64,000 nt of DNA from Eublepharis macularius (GCF_028583425.1 NC_072796.1:127941464-128005463), one strand, 5' to 3'. Shown: positions 37,020-49,124, counted from the first letter of the stretch. A program made the numbers and translations. Notes: a model not told the origin generated them from the letters alone.

Positions 37020-37420
37020 GGGCTTTGCCAACCGCCAGATGGGGCCTAGAGATCTCCCAGAATTAAAGCTGATCTCTAGACGACATACATCCGGTCCCCT
37101 GTAGAAAACAGTTTATGTGGATGATACACTCCGTATTATACCCCACTGAGGTCCGGGTGGTGATGGGGAGTGCTGTCAAGTCATAGCTGAACTATGGCGA
37201 CCCCTGGTGGGGTTCTCATGGCAAGAGACTGACAGAGGTGGTTTGCCATTGCCTGCCTCTGCACGTCTGGTCTTCATTAGAGGTCTCTCGTCCAATTACT
37301 AACTAAGGCCAACCCTGCTTAGCTTCTGAGATCTGATGAGGTCACACTTGCCTGGACTATCCCCAGGTTCCACTTCCCAAATCTCCTGAAATTTCACACC
37401 TGTAGTTGGCAACTGTAAGG
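37020..37420. repeat. Family E repeat split by a 5S-type SINE
   Basis: The family E copy runs from GCCAACCGCCAGATGGGGCC to CACTGAGGTCC at about 37155 and resumes at about 37368 (CAGGTTCCACTTCCCAAATC) to GTAGTTGGCAACTG. The block between is the SINE listed separately. Confidence 0.65.
37168..37366 (-). repeat. 5S rRNA-derived SINE, copy 2
   Basis: Antisense 5S promoter blocks (GGTCTCTCGTCCAATTAC region and GACCCTGCTTAGCTT-like CAACCCTGCTTAGCTTC), the body GGTGGTTTGCCATTGCCTGCC and the BovB-like tail TGTCAAGTCATAGCTGAAC at its left end. Confidence 0.85.
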
Positions 37421-38048
37421 AGTGACATTCTCCACCTGTATTTTAAACAGATGCTTGTAAGTGAACACTTATAGGCCCATGTAGAGATCACGATCCACAG
37501 TCCATCGCTCAAAGAAAATTACATTGCACTGCCCTGCAGAGCATGTTTTCTAGCTTTTACTGCTGTCTCTTCTATTACTTCACAGACACAAACACACACA
37601 CAGACGGACTGTACCACAGAGCCATTAATAGCCAATCTTCTACCACTTGAAGGAAACATCCAATGCCATTAAAGAACTAACATTCTGTTATCGTAGGACC
37701 TGGCACTAGTCTTTTAAGGTCAAATCCACTAACGGATCAGACAGCAACTTGGCAACAATATTATTATTTTTTCCTCCCTTCATTCACACCTATGTGTGAA
37801 TCCACGTCTCCTATGGCAGGGCTCTGGTTGCACAAGGCAGGCAGCAATCCAACAGAGGTAACTTGTCTCAAAGTTGGGAATGTACTAATGCAAATACCTG
37901 ACCTGCTGGATTTTCTCCTGTCCATGTAGGAGCTGCGGCATAAACCAAGGTGGTAATTCAGAAACCAGTGACCTGGTTGCTAGATCAATAAGAAATAAGA
38001 TACTGGGGGATGCCGAGTTCCATGCCTGAGAAATGTGAAGTAACCTTA

Positions 38049-38258
38049 GGGTTGTCAGGCACAGGTTGGGAAAAACCTGGAGATTTGGGGGATGGAGCCT
38101 GGAAAGGGTGGAGTTTGGGGAGGAGCCTCAGTGGGGTATAATGCCATAAAGTACACTCTTCAAAGCAGCCGTTTTCTCCAGGGGAACTGATCATTATCAC
38201 CTGGAGATCAGTTGTAATTCTGGGAGATCTCCAGCCATCACCTGGAGGCTGGCAACCC
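38049..38258. repeat. Family E repeat
   Basis: GGGTTGTCAGGCACAGGTTG to CACCTGGAGGCTGGCAACCC, full length. Confidence 0.8.
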
Positions 38259-38259
38259 A

Positions 38260-39085
38260 AAGAAACCTGCCCAAGGCAAAACTCGAGGAAGAACCATAGC
38301 TGAGCAATAGAACAAATACTATAAATCCCTAACTTTGTTGATCCTGTAGGCACTTTCATAATTTTGAGAATGAGCAATGGACACCATCACAAAATGGTTG
38401 CCACGGGGGGATAGGACCAGTCACAAATACTGGAAGGTTCCACAAAATTTTAGGAGACTCCAAGATGAGTTTGCCCCTATGAGGGAAGCTGGTGTTTCCA
38501 AACAGGTCCTCCCTGGAGACCAAAGGTGATGGTCCTTTGAAGCACCCTCGACTCCGATGAGACCGAGATAAGCCAAGAGTCACTCTTTGCTTTGGAGAAG
38601 GAGGAAATGGGATTGCAAAAAAGCAAGTTACAAGTCACTGTTGAGGACCAAAGCAAAAATCCTAAAGAAAAGTTTTTTTCTAAGACCAAACAAAATATGA
38701 GCTTTTAAGTCCTGCACTCTGCATCAGGTAGAATGTATTTTAAAAAATTAAAGAAGGGGGAGGGGGGACCTGGTGTTGACCTTTTTCTTGTTTCCACACA
38801 GGTGTGAAGGCATGTGCGCACTTCGCAGAGGGCCAATTTGAGCTCAAAACAGGCCCAATTTGGCCTGTTTGGGGCCCAAATTGGCATTGTGCCACCCCAG
38901 GAGCGCAGCCAGGAGGTCAGTTCCTGCACCTTTCCCTCCCCTGTCAGCCAGGTAAGTGATGGTGGTAGGGGGTGAAAGTGGGGGATCCCCTACCCCCTAC
39001 TGGGGGAAGGGGATCCCTATTCAAGGTGGATTATGCAGTGTAGAACAAAGCAATAAAATAGCATGGAAGATCTAATAAGCAATTT
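38260..39085. other. Interval without recognised gene
   Basis: 38800-39010 looks like part of a dispersed repeat ending GGGGGATCCCCTACCCC, with a similar ending at 50000-50030. No coding domain. Confidence 0.3.
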
Positions 39086-39228
39086 TAGGTGGTATCCATG
39101 TTGGTCTGCAGTAGAATAGACCAACAAGATTTTCAGAGAGTTTCATCAGAGAGCTTTGACTCTCAAAAGCTTATACCCTGAAAATCTCATTTGTCTTTAA
39201 GGAGCTGCTAGACTTGAATCCTGCTAAT
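39085..39228. repeat. Palindromic interspersed repeat (family F)
   Basis: GGTATCCATGTTGGTCTGCAG, TCAGAGAGCTTTGACTCTCAAA, AGCTTATACCCTGAAAATCTC and TTTAAGGAGCTGCTAGACTTG. Confidence 0.75.
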
Positions 39229-39624
39229 AAGGAAGGTAATGGACTAGGAGTACAAAATTAGAGAGAGTGCAAAGAATATTACACATGATACGTCAAACGG
39301 TGCAGAAAATGGCAATTAGCAAACAATACAGATCAGGATAATATATACAATAAATATATAATACATAGTGGCCTATGGACGACAAGCCTGTTCTCTTTAC
39401 AAAAGAAACAGAACTATTCTGTTATACTAGAAGCCTATTGCCTTGTTAACAATATTCTGTTTTACATAGTCTGTGGAATGATAGAAGGGGGGCGGGATCT
39501 TCCTGACTTCCTCAAGCAGGTGTTCCAGAAGACGGGTGACGCAACAGACAATGCACATGTATGGACTGCTATAGATTTTAACCCCACCTGCAAGACACAG
39601 GTTTACTATCTGAATGAGACCAAA

Positions 39625-40168
39625 TGTCATGTCTGTGCCCTGTCCATGCCATTGTTTGATGCTGATCTGTTGTTCTGAACCAACGTTTCATGCTATAACT
39701 TGATGTCATATTGCCAGTGCCATAACTGCTTTCCTTTCACAGGCTTATTGAAGCTGCAGGCATCTTATCTAACGGCTTTGGAAGCTCTCAGTGCTTCTGA
39801 GCTTGTAAACTGCTTGCTCCCATGAACTACTATGTTTCAGCTTTGATCTTCTGCTTTCTCAGTGTCTAGACTTGATAGTAAAAATATGTGAGACGTTCTC
39901 AGGATGGGTTCGCGCCAAAAGTCCTGTTTTACTGATGGGAGGGGGAGGAGTAAATTTGTTCGTTAAGAGGAATGATTTTCCCACATGTTGTCATTCCTGT
40001 CAACCTGTTCTTACTGCTTAGTTGCTTACCTTGCTTCTGAGTAATTCTATGGACATATCTGTGGAAATGATCTGATTCCTGAATAAAACCTTTAACCAAG
40101 AGCCTGGATTCTTGCTGTGATGTTACAGGGGGGTCTATCTGCCATAGCCTGTCATCCGTAGCCTGACA
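39625..40168 (+). mobile_element. LTR-like element (same family as 30331)
   Basis: It begins TGTCATGTCTGTGCC and ends GTAGCCTGACA (TGTCA/TGACA termini). AATAAA is at 40082, followed by CCTTTAACCAAGAGCCTGG and CTTGCTGTGA, a layout shared with 31265-31345. 544 bp. No matching 5-bp flank found and no internal coding region adjoins. Confidence 0.5.
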
Positions 40169-40489
40169 TCTAAAAGTGGACCCCACCTTGAAAACTGGGG
40201 CTGAAGAAAGTTCCCAGACCTGGAGAGGTTGGAGTTTGCATTCTGGTCAAAACAGCTAAAGCAGAGAACATGTTAGTTGGATCATTACTAAAGGGAAGTG
40301 TGCTGATGGTTGACCTCGCCACCAGCAGCTGGTGCTTTGTGCACAGAGATGATCATGCCTCCCCCCCCCACCATACCCACATACATATGTATGTAAAACC
40401 CCAAAACACGAAACCCATTGAAGCAATGGGATATGGCCTTAAATGTTATACTTCTGTGGATCTTAAGCTGCGACTTATTCCGCAAAAAA

Positions 40490-41555
40490 GTATGTTTTGA
40501 GTATATTGGACACCACTGTGCCCTTATAGTAAAGGATTAAGTACAGGGTCTAATTACTGGCACTATCGTTTACAGGCGGCATCTCTTAAGTGCATGCTCT
40601 GGGTATGTCCAGTTATTAGACCTTTCTGGGACCTTTCTGGGCGGAAGCTATTACATATTAATTTTGTATTAGAACACCCATTGATCTTTGAAAATGTAAA
40701 TTGCCTACCTATATCCTGGAATCTAACTGATGGTCAGCTATCTGACAGAGGGAGCTTTATCTCTTGCAAGCTCGTACCTTGGAAATCTGGTTGGTCTTCA
40801 AGTTGCTATTGCTGTATCTGAAGAAGTGAGCCGTGGCTCACGAAAGCTCCTAACCTACCACAAATTTTTTTAGTCTTATAGGTGCTGCTGGACCTATAAG
40901 ACTACTGCTACAGACAGACTAACACGGCTACCCACCTTGATCTATTGGACTCAGATCTTGCTCTTCTGATGGCCCACGATAATGGACTCTCCATACCCTT
41001 GCTGTAGCTAAAAGACTTATATTACAACATTGGAAAGACAAATGCCCATCTCCCATAATTCAGTGGATGGAGGACCTTACAACTTCACCTGTATTCGAAC
41101 GTAGGTACTATAGATGACAACTGTGGATGGACTTATTCCGAGACATTTGGAAACCTTTTATGCATACCTCAGACAGGAGGGCTACATTGTAGGGAGGGGG
41201 TCTCAGATGCTTCGCTAATGAATTAGGGACCATAGACTTCACCACTACATTGCCTTACATATTATCTGTGCTTTAAATATGTACTCCCATATACTACCTG
41301 TGCTTCATGTTGCCTAATGTCAGTCCTAGAACTGACTATGTTCTGTTTCAGCATTTCTTCAACTCTGTATTGGATCCTTGCTAATGCTATGTTTATTTAC
41401 CCTATGACATTGTTTATGGAAATGTCCTTGACATTGTATGGAAATGTCCTTGATACTGATTGTACTAATCTGACACTATGTAATCCGCCTTGAGTGCCAG
41501 TGAGAAAGGATTATAAATGACAAATAAATAAATAAATAAATAAATAAATACCTAT
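40490..41555 (+). mobile_element. L1-like LINE 3' fragment with an inserted family F repeat
   Basis: The plus strand encodes HMLWVCPVIRPFW-like residues (about 40590-40640) and, after an insertion at 40776-40945, a AKRLILQHWKDKCP...IQWMEDL segment. These are the C-terminal signatures of L1-type ORF2, broken by stops. The 3' end has TGTAATCCGCCTTGAGT, GGATTATAAATGAC and an (AAAT)n tail. Confidence 0.7.
40776..40945. repeat. Palindromic interspersed repeat (family F) inside the LINE
   Basis: CAAGCTCGTACCTTGGAAATC, GAAGAAGTGAGCCGTGGCTCACG and ACAGACTAACACGGCTACCCA. Confidence 0.75.
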
Positions 41556-41569
41556 GCGTGAGTTTCTCA

Positions 41570-41785
41570 CTATTGCTCTAACATAGTGGTTAAGTGGGAG
41601 TGCTACTGGTTGGAATCCCACTACTGCCATGAGCTGAGCAGATGGCCTTGGGTAAGCCCCTCCTCTCAGCCCAGCTCCCCAGCTGCATTGTGGGGATAAC
41701 AACAACACTGACTTTGTTCACCACTCTGAGTGGAGCACTAATCTGTCTAAAAGAGAGGTGTATAATAAGTACAGTTATTATTATA
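41570..41785 (+). repeat. tRNA-type SINE (second family)
   Basis: A box ATAGTGGTTAAGTGGG, B box GGTTGGAATCCCA, then GCCATGAGCTGAG, GGGTAAGCCCCTCCTCTCAG, TGTTCACCACTCTGAGTGG and a CAGTTATTATTATAA end. Confidence 0.75.
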
Positions 41786-41789
41786 AGGG

Positions 41790-42146
41790 AGGTGCTGTAA
41801 CATAAGTGGTTACGTGGTTGGGTGGTGACTCAGCAGTCTGCTGGTTCAAATCCCACTGCTGCCATGAGCTCAATTGTATGGTTGTTGTTGATTTATAGTC
41901 CGCCTTTCTCACCAAGATCCAAGGCGGATTACATACTGCAAGTGAATGCAATATAATCAATAGCTAGGACATTCACAGCAAAAACGTAGTATGATCTACA
42001 GTGGAGACATTGGATGAAAACAGGTATGATACGGTACAGTAGTCGCAATTGTGGGGATAACGACACTGACTTTGTTCACTGCTCTGAGTGGGGGCACTAA
42101 TCGGTCTAGAAGAGAGATATATAGGTGCAGTTATTATTATTATATG
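41790..42146 (+). repeat. Second copy of the same SINE, interrupted by a LINE end
   Basis: The head (AAGTGGTTACGTGGTTGG, GGTTCAAATCCCACTGCTGCC) is at 41810-41880 and the tail (TTGTGGGGATAACGACACTGAC to TATTATTATTAT) at 42050-42146. The insert between carries ATAGTCCGCCTTTCTCACC, an antisense LINE 3' end. Confidence 0.65.
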
Positions 42147-42229
42147 TTTATTTCTATTACGTACGTGGCCTATTCTTAACTTTTCCCCTTTTTAAATGAT
42201 GATGACAGTAATAATAAAAAACCTGAAAC

Positions 42230-42640
42230 CCAACAGCGGGCAGCCGAGTTTGCACGCCTTTCCACGCGCCCAGCGTAGAAGAGAAAGCGAAGCCGCTGCA
42301 GGCGACCCAACTGGCTGCTTCCCTCCCCGGGCCGCGGCTGCAGCGGCGCGCGGGGCAGGCTCAGCTGCTGGGGGCGGTGACGTCACAGAGCCTCCGGCCA
42401 GCACAACGTTCCATTGAGGCGAGCGCGGAGCGCGTGCTCCAGCGAGCACATGGGAAACTCGCAGCCGCCTCGCTGCAGAGCGCAGGCCTCTTCGCTCCCC
42501 CCCTTCCTTTTTTTTTCTTCAGCGGATGGGGCTGTGGGGGGAGAAGCAATGGCCGGAGATCGCAAGGAACTTCTCATCGCTTTGGAATTGTTGGGGAGAT
42601 TAGCGTGGATCGGGGGGGGAGAAAGTGGTAAGTAAAGGGG
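42230..42640 (+). promoter_or_regulatory. PVT1: Isolated GC-rich island with a full CRE, putative PVT1 promoter
   Basis: The segment is GC-rich and CpG-dense against an AT-rich neighbourhood. TGACGTCA, a complete palindromic CRE, is at 42378-42385. The island is 22 kb downstream of the MYC 3' end. The next gene downstream of MYC on the same strand in other vertebrates is the lncRNA PVT1, which starts in a CpG island. Confidence 0.6.
42410..42627 (+). ncRNA. PVT1: Putative exon 1 of the lncRNA PVT1
   Basis: GAGCGCGTG followed by CGAGCACATGGG (42428-42454) corresponds to the beginning of mammalian PVT1 exon 1 as I recall it. The stretch ends in a strong donor, GAAAGTG before GTAAGT at 42628. 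The first base is a guess; a start within 40 bp after the CRE is typical. PVT1 is a nuclear lncRNA whose promoter competes with MYC for enhancers and whose RNA is reported to stabilise MYC protein. The frame MAGDRKELLIALELLGRLAWIGGG (72 codons) in this exon is probably incidental. It could instead be the first exon of another noncoding gene; only synteny and the short match favour PVT1. Confidence 0.55.
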
Positions 42641-44838
42641 GGATGGCTTCTGGAGATGGGGGGTGGAGGGTGTGTGTGTGTGGGGGGGCTTTTCTTTTTG
42701 CATTCGTCGGAATCTTTTGGGGAACTCGTCGGGCTTCTAAGTTGGCGAGAAGTTTGCAGGTGGCCGTGCGTGGCAAGCACGGCGCGTGCTTTGTGCACAG
42801 AGATGATCCCCCCCCCCCCCTGCACGCATACATTTGTTTCTTTCTTGTTTGTGCACAAGATGGGCTAAAAATAGCAAGTGCAGAGGGCAGATCGGTGTAG
42901 CGAACGATCCCGAGGGGAAAAACGAATCGGGCATGGCCTGAAACTGAAGGATAACGCAATGGCAGATCTTGATTTATTTGCCCATCCCCCACCCAACCGG
43001 GCCTGGCCTCGTGCAGAATTCCCCCCCCCTTTACGAGTGTGAGACCGAGCGAGCTGTGGATGCCCCCTCCCCAAAGCCTCCTTTTCGCTTGGGAATCGCG
43101 CAACTTTCCCTCCTTGGCTTCCCCTCCCCCCAGGCAGCCCCCCCCCCCCCCCGTATTTAGCAGGAAACTCTGGAAGAGTTTTGGATCGGTTCCATTTTTG
43201 TTCTCCAATTAAATCTTTATTATGCTGTTTCCCCCCAGCACTCGTGGGGGGCACACATTCGTCTGCTCCGGTCAAAGTGCAGAGTTGGGATGAGCTATCT
43301 TGGCATGCTTTGTACATAGGATTTGCTGCAGTGCTGTTATTCTCTCTCCCCCCCCCCTTGCATTGAATGGAATAGGGATTATAACGTAACAGGTCTGAGA
43401 ATTCAATGTGCTTTGCCTTGCAGTGGAGAATGGTAGGAGGAAGGAGCTGGACTAGGCCTAAAGGCCATCCAGCCCACCCCTTTTTCCCTCCAGTGACATG
43501 CATCTTAAAGAGAGTTCTGCAAACATAAAGACTCCTCTGAAATCTAATGCAAACCCCAAGACCCCCTCCCCAGGTGCACTTGCCTTCTTTCATCAATGCT
43601 GCATGCACATTTATATCAAATAATATGATATGCAAGAAAGGCCTTAGATGATTAAGTGAGAAGCTAGAAAGGAGGAGATTAATTTTACAAGGAAAAAAAC
43701 CCAGCTGCATAGTTGTGTATTTTTAATATGCGACGAGTTACAATTATTATTAATAAAATTTCTTATGAAAATTTCTCATTCCATCTCTCACTCAGAAAGG
43801 AGATTGTGTTCACTGACACTTCCCAAAATTAGACGTGAATTGACAAGTTTGGACATGTTTGCACATGTCGCTGTTGACGGATGGACAAAATTAGTCAGCC
43901 CCCATCGCCTGTTTTGAAAGAAGAGGCTGTTTCATTTTCTGAATTGGTTTTAAAATACTTGTTTTTGTTTTTGGTATGAAATCTCATGTGTGACTTCTAC
44001 ATGCATGCATTTTTCAATTTTAACTGCTGGTGATAGTTGGAAGAATTTACCAGTATATTTTCATAAGAAATGTTAATTGTATCTTGTTCCGTATTAAAAG
44101 ATATACAACCATGCGGGGTTTTTTTCTTGTTAGATTAATCATGATAGGTAGTTTGCTTGTATTTTTGCTTGGTTGTGTATTTTTTATTTATAATGACATA
44201 TTTATAAACCTGTATGTTTTTCTTTTACAAAGGTTTCTGAAATGTTATAGAAATTGCCGACATAACTGTTGAGTTCCTGAAACAGTTAATTCTTGTTAGC
44301 ATTGCAGGATATGCATTTTTAAAAAATCTGGTAAATTTCATAGAGGTAGTCTTGATAATTTGGAATTTGATGTAGTATTCCATGGGAGGTATGATGCTTC
44401 GAGATCATGATTTTTTTAAGATCAAAGAATGTTTGTTATTCCTGCCTCTGATTGAAACTGGCGTAGAACTTCTGTGCAAGTGGTTTTGTTTGTTATATTA
44501 TCCAGTTGGCCTAATTAATTCCCCCCCCTTCCTCCCCGTTTATCAGGGTCCATTAATGAACGTGGTGGATTGTCCTTCCAAAGCTTTCTGCTCTTAATTT
44601 TTTGTTTCTTTTTTTGCTCCAGCAGTTTTACATAGGCTAGGTTGGCGAAATAGGTTCCCTGAGGACATCTTGTAAGACAAATGGCTAAGCAGGATTTGAA
44701 TCCAAGGCCCCTGGACCTAATATGCATTTTCATGTTCTGGATTACAGCCCACATCCTTGCTTTATGATCACTGCCTTGAAAGAATAGGCCGAAATCCTTT
44801 CTTGATTGTGTTGAAAACCCTTTTCAGGCTTAAAATAG

Positions 44839-44914
44839 TTTGATGGTGCAATCCTAACTATTGAAATCAGTCGGCTTAGGTTGGAGTAACTCTGTTTAGG
44901 ATTGCATTGTGAGT
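44839..44914. repeat. Short palindromic interspersed repeat
   Basis: GGTGCAATCCTAACTATTG and TAACTCTGTTTAGGATTGCA, same family as 10853. Confidence 0.65.
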
Positions 44915-46671
44915 GTGTAAACAATACTCCGTGAATCCCCCTTCCTTCTACTTTTGGATAAATATTTTGAATTTGTGTTGGCTTACTGTCCCCTGGTCAA
45001 ATAGATACCTGTGTTTTGATGTCGCCTTGTGAAAATGTGTGGTCTTTGACTGCTGTGGAGCTTGGAAGCAAACCATACTCCTGTTTGCTTGCCTTACGGG
45101 CATCCTCCTCTGGATCATCTCTGCCCAGCGCTGTGCTCCGTTCTTTGTGCTATTATGATTTAACATGGCTGCACCACAGACATACCGCCCCCTTTACCTG
45201 TCCGTTGGTGACACGCTCCGCTGGTCCCTCTGAACTTAGCTATATAATCTTGTCAGCCTCGTAAAAAAATGATTGAGCGCAGGCTGGAGGTGGCTGGAAA
45301 CTGCATCCCGTGGTTTCTTAGCAACCTACAGGTGACCTGCTCCGTTTCCCTTGGATTCGGCAGAACATCTTGACCTGGATCTTTGCATAGAGGCTGCCTA
45401 GGTTGTCCTTATTTATTTCCGTGATGGAGCTTTCCAGACATCCTGCAGGGCATAAACTCCTGGCAGATCGGCATCAGACTGCGGAGATCCCAGACCTAAC
45501 TCCAAAGCTGTGCTGCTTTTACCATTCAGTCCTGAGCAATAATGGCAACATAGGCTTTGAAAAAATTCGGCCGGGACGCGCTTGCTGATCTCCCTGAGAT
45601 CGAGGGGCAGGCATAGAAGGGTTACCTGTTTGATGTTCATGTGGTGGAGGGGGGAGATTAAGAGGCCCATGCCTCTGCTTGTATGGGAATAAGTAATGGA
45701 TTGAGCTGCCTTGAAGCCTTACTTAGTTCCTTGAAACAAAGGGACAAAAATGGGCTTTCGGTTCCAATTTAAATAAATGACTTAAATATTTAAAGAATGC
45801 ACACAGAAGGCAAAGGCATATGTGCAAACGCTTGGGTTTGCTGCGTAAATGGCTAACTCACAGCACAGCATCCCCAAGAAACTATATTTACGTCTGTAGA
45901 ATGGAAAATTTTCCATGGAAAAAATGCAGCTTTGGAAAATTTTCTTCCCCACATCCGTGAAAAACAGCTGCTGACCTGGATTGTAGGGTGCGGAGCCATG
46001 ATATTTTTATTTTAGACAGGCCTTTTTCTTTCATTTTCTAAATTAATGTTCCAGCTTGTTTCTAACCTTTTATGAATCGTGTGTGTGTGTGTGTGTATTA
46101 GTCTTTGTAAGCCACGTCCATTTGACTTTGAACAACAGCAGGATTAAAAAAAACCAAGAAATCAGTAAATATTAATATAATTGGTTGTTCAAGTATTTTT
46201 CAGTGGCTGTTTAGCCGCTCACAGAGAGTAGTTGAGATGGTAAACCTTTCTCTGGGCTGTACCACTTCTGAGGGGAGGTAGGGCTCACGAGGTATAATGC
46301 TCCCCCCTGCCCCAGGAAACTGTTCCTGAATACATAGCAAGCTAGCATGGGTGGCAATGCTGAAGGTGGAATTAGGCTAGAATTTTCCTTCTGGACACAT
46401 GAGGTTGCTATATGCAGGATTTTTTTTCTATGTGGAAGGATTTTCGGTTCTGCGAGTTTTCCAGTGGTGCAGTCTGGACATCGGTTGGTCCCCTCCTTGA
46501 CTATACCGTTAATACCGTGGGGAAAGTTGCCACATCCACTCAACTTTCAGTGCTCCTGTGCCTTTTAAAGAGTTGCACGGAAGAGTGATTTTTGCAGGGC
46601 TTTCTTTTTAAAATCCATGCTCCTGGTGGAGAAGAAACTGTAAAAACAGTTCAGCATCCATGAAGATAATT

Positions 46672-47145
46672 TTAGGTAGGTAGCCGTGTTGGTCTGCAGT
46701 AGAACAGCAGGATTTGAATAATAACAGCAACAACATTCTATTTATATACTGCCTTTCAGGACAACTTAACACCCTCTCTGACCAGTTTACAAAGTATGTT
46801 ATTATTATCCTCACGACAATCACCCTGTGAGGTGGGTGGGGCTGAGAGAGCTCTGGGAGAGCTGTGACTGACCCCAAGGTCACCCAGCTGGCTTTAAGCG
46901 GAGGAGTGGGGAATCAAACCTGGCTCTCTAGATTACAGTCCTGCCACTCTTAAGCATGACACCAAACAGGCTCTCCAGTGAGACTTTAGAAACCAACAAG
47001 ATTTTCAGGGTATGAGCTTTGGAGAGTCAAAGCTCCCTTCATCAGGTAAATGGAAGGTATCTGAAGAAGGAAGCTTTGACTCTCGAAAGCTAATACCCTG
47101 ATAATCTTGTTGGTCTCTAAGGTACTACTGGACTCAGATCCCCCT
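46672..47145. repeat. Family F repeat split by a minus-strand SINE
   Basis: The left part (TTTTAGGTAGGTAGCCGTGTTGGTCTGC) ends near 46720. A minus-strand tRNA-type SINE follows (46721-46980, with GATTATTATCCTCAC, GGTGGGTGGGGCTGAGAG, AATCAAACCTGG). The rest (CCAGTGAGACTTTAGAAACC, paired GAGAGTCAAAGCTCCCTTC arms, TCTCTAAGGTACTACTGGACTC) runs to 47145. Confidence 0.7.
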
Positions 47146-47149
47146 TCCA

Positions 47150-47910
47150 TGTGCTCTTAAAAGCATTGAGCAGGAGAGGTGAGATTGGAATAAGGGGGAT
47201 CCTCCTCTGTGTGGTTGTCCTGACCCCCTTTGACCAGCTTGGTGACTCTTTCAGGGTCCTCAGGGGAAGAGCTGGGTTCGATGGCCGAGGAGGGGCTAGG
47301 GAGGGCCCAGCACTGCAGAGGTGCCTGCTGATGCTCCAGCAATGCCAGATGGTACCCTACCAGAGTCTGCAGGGGAGACCTTGCCACTGGCCCCTGAGAT
47401 ACCACTAGGCCTTTTCTTGGCAAGACTTGAACCCGGGCCTGTAGTCCTCCAGGACCCTCTCCTACGCCACAGAACAGTGATAGCGAAGGACCCAGACTGA
47501 AGTGGCACAAAGGAGGCAAATTGCCAGATTAGCTGCATACCACCTCTCTGTAGATCCAGAGCAGAGGGCTGAGAGAGGTACTTCCTTGGAGGATCGTGAC
47601 CACAGCCCAGGGCAGCCTCAGGGGCTTCTGTATCTGCCAACAGTGCGCTTGAACCTGATTTGTTCAGGCTGGGATTTAGGAAGGCTGCTTCGCTGAATCA
47701 GTCAGTCCACTAGGTGCAAGCTGTGTGCTCCTTGCTTCTAGCTCCAGTCTACGATCCCAAGCCTCAGTAGGCCATCCTGAGGCCCTACTCCAGGGGAGAC
47801 CTGACCAGGCCTGATCGCAGGACAGTGGTGACTTCCCCCCGCCTTCTGCTTGCTCTGATGTTGCTCAGTTGTTTGGCAATATTTGATGGGGAAATGTTGA
47901 ATGTTTGCAT
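47150..47910. other. GC-moderate interval without recognised gene
   Basis: A 120-codon minus-strand frame (47519-47157) and overlapping plus frames lack domains. The text may derive from an LTR retrotransposon interior or LTR, but I cannot show it. Confidence 0.3.
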
Positions 47911-47920
47911 TAGCCCTGCA

Positions 47921-48347
47921 CAGGGCTCATTTCCAGGGGGAACGCGCCGGAACGGCAGTTCCCCAAAGAAGTCACATGTCAGGTGGCCACACCTACCTGA
48001 TTTTTGGCCATTTTGGGCCTGTTTCGGCCTGGATCGGGGCCAAAACGGCCTGGATCGGACCTTTGACAGGTGGTGGATCACTCTCCCACCCAGCAACGGC
48101 TCGATTCTAACCATTTTGGGCCCCTTTTCGGCCATTTTCAGCCCCTTTTTTGCCATTTTGGGCCCAATTTTGGCCCTGAATGGCCAGGATTGGGTCCAAA
48201 ACAGCCAGAATAGGTGATGTCAGGAGGTGTGGCATATGCAAATCAGTTATGCTAATGACACATTTCTGGTGATGTCAAGGGGTGTGGCATATGTAATGAG
48301 TTATGCTAATGCGTTCCTCCAGCTCTTTTTCTACGAAATGACCCCTG
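47921..48347. mobile_element. Nonautonomous hAT-type element, family A copy 4
   Basis: CAGGGCTCATTTCCAGG to CTACGAAATGACCCCTG with perfect flanking 8-mers GCCCTGCA. Confidence 0.9.
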
Positions 48348-48544
48348 GCCCTGCATATAACTCCCTCCGATTGCACAGCCCACATTTGACCTGGAAATTA
48401 TTTAAGATTTGTTTTTTTAAAAATCCTCCGGCCTAAAAAGGGGGTTGGATGCATTCATGGCTTCGTTGTTCACAAGACAGCGGCAGTATCGGCGCCCGGA
48501 TTACAGAAGAAGTGGACTGGGGCTAGTAATTATTTGTATTTATT

Positions 48545-48850
48545 GACTTCATTTTTAGCAGGCCTTCCTCACTGAGACTCAAGCCTGATTAGAAATCATG
48601 AAAAGCAGTTCAGCCATATGGCTATGCTCCAAGTGCTTTGTGCACGTGGTCACAGAGATGTTTACAACAGGCTTGTAAGGTAGGGTCAGTATTAGTATCC
48701 CCGTATTGCAGATGGTGGTGGGGAGGGGGGTACTGAGGGTGAGAGAGGAGGATTTGCCTAAGGCCACCGGGTGCATTTGTGGCAAAGCTGAGATTTGAAC
48801 TCGAAGCTCCCTAGAACATTCCCTCTTAGCCGTTGTGCTACATTTTCTAT
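48545..48850 (-). repeat. Old tRNA-type SINE (MIR-like) remnant
   Basis: Antisense body ATTGCAGATGGTGG, GAGGATTTGCCTAAGGCCACC, GCTGAGATTTGAACTC and CTTAGCCGTTGTGCTAC. Confidence 0.5.
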
Positions 48851-49124
48851 TTAAAGAGTAAAATGCTCCATCTGTAGTTGGGCTGTGCAATTTCAACCGT
48901 TACATGGGTCAGAATTGATTTTGATTAGAATGAAACTTTGGGGAGGGGGTGCATTATGAAAGTATATGATGTTGTCAAGCCCCACCCCATGATGTTGAGG
49001 ACCTCCCCCCCCCCCCGTTGGGTGCTGTGGCTGCATTTAAACATTGCTGTTTTGTAAGCAGGGTTGGAAAGAGAGAGAGACGAAGCACCATCCGCCTGCC
49101 AGGCCCTTCTCTGTCTTTCTCCCT

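Noticed and set aside
42865..43710. 281-codon and 202-codon minus-strand frames near the putative PVT1 exon
   Set aside because: They depend on long G/C homopolymers and have no domain or splice support.
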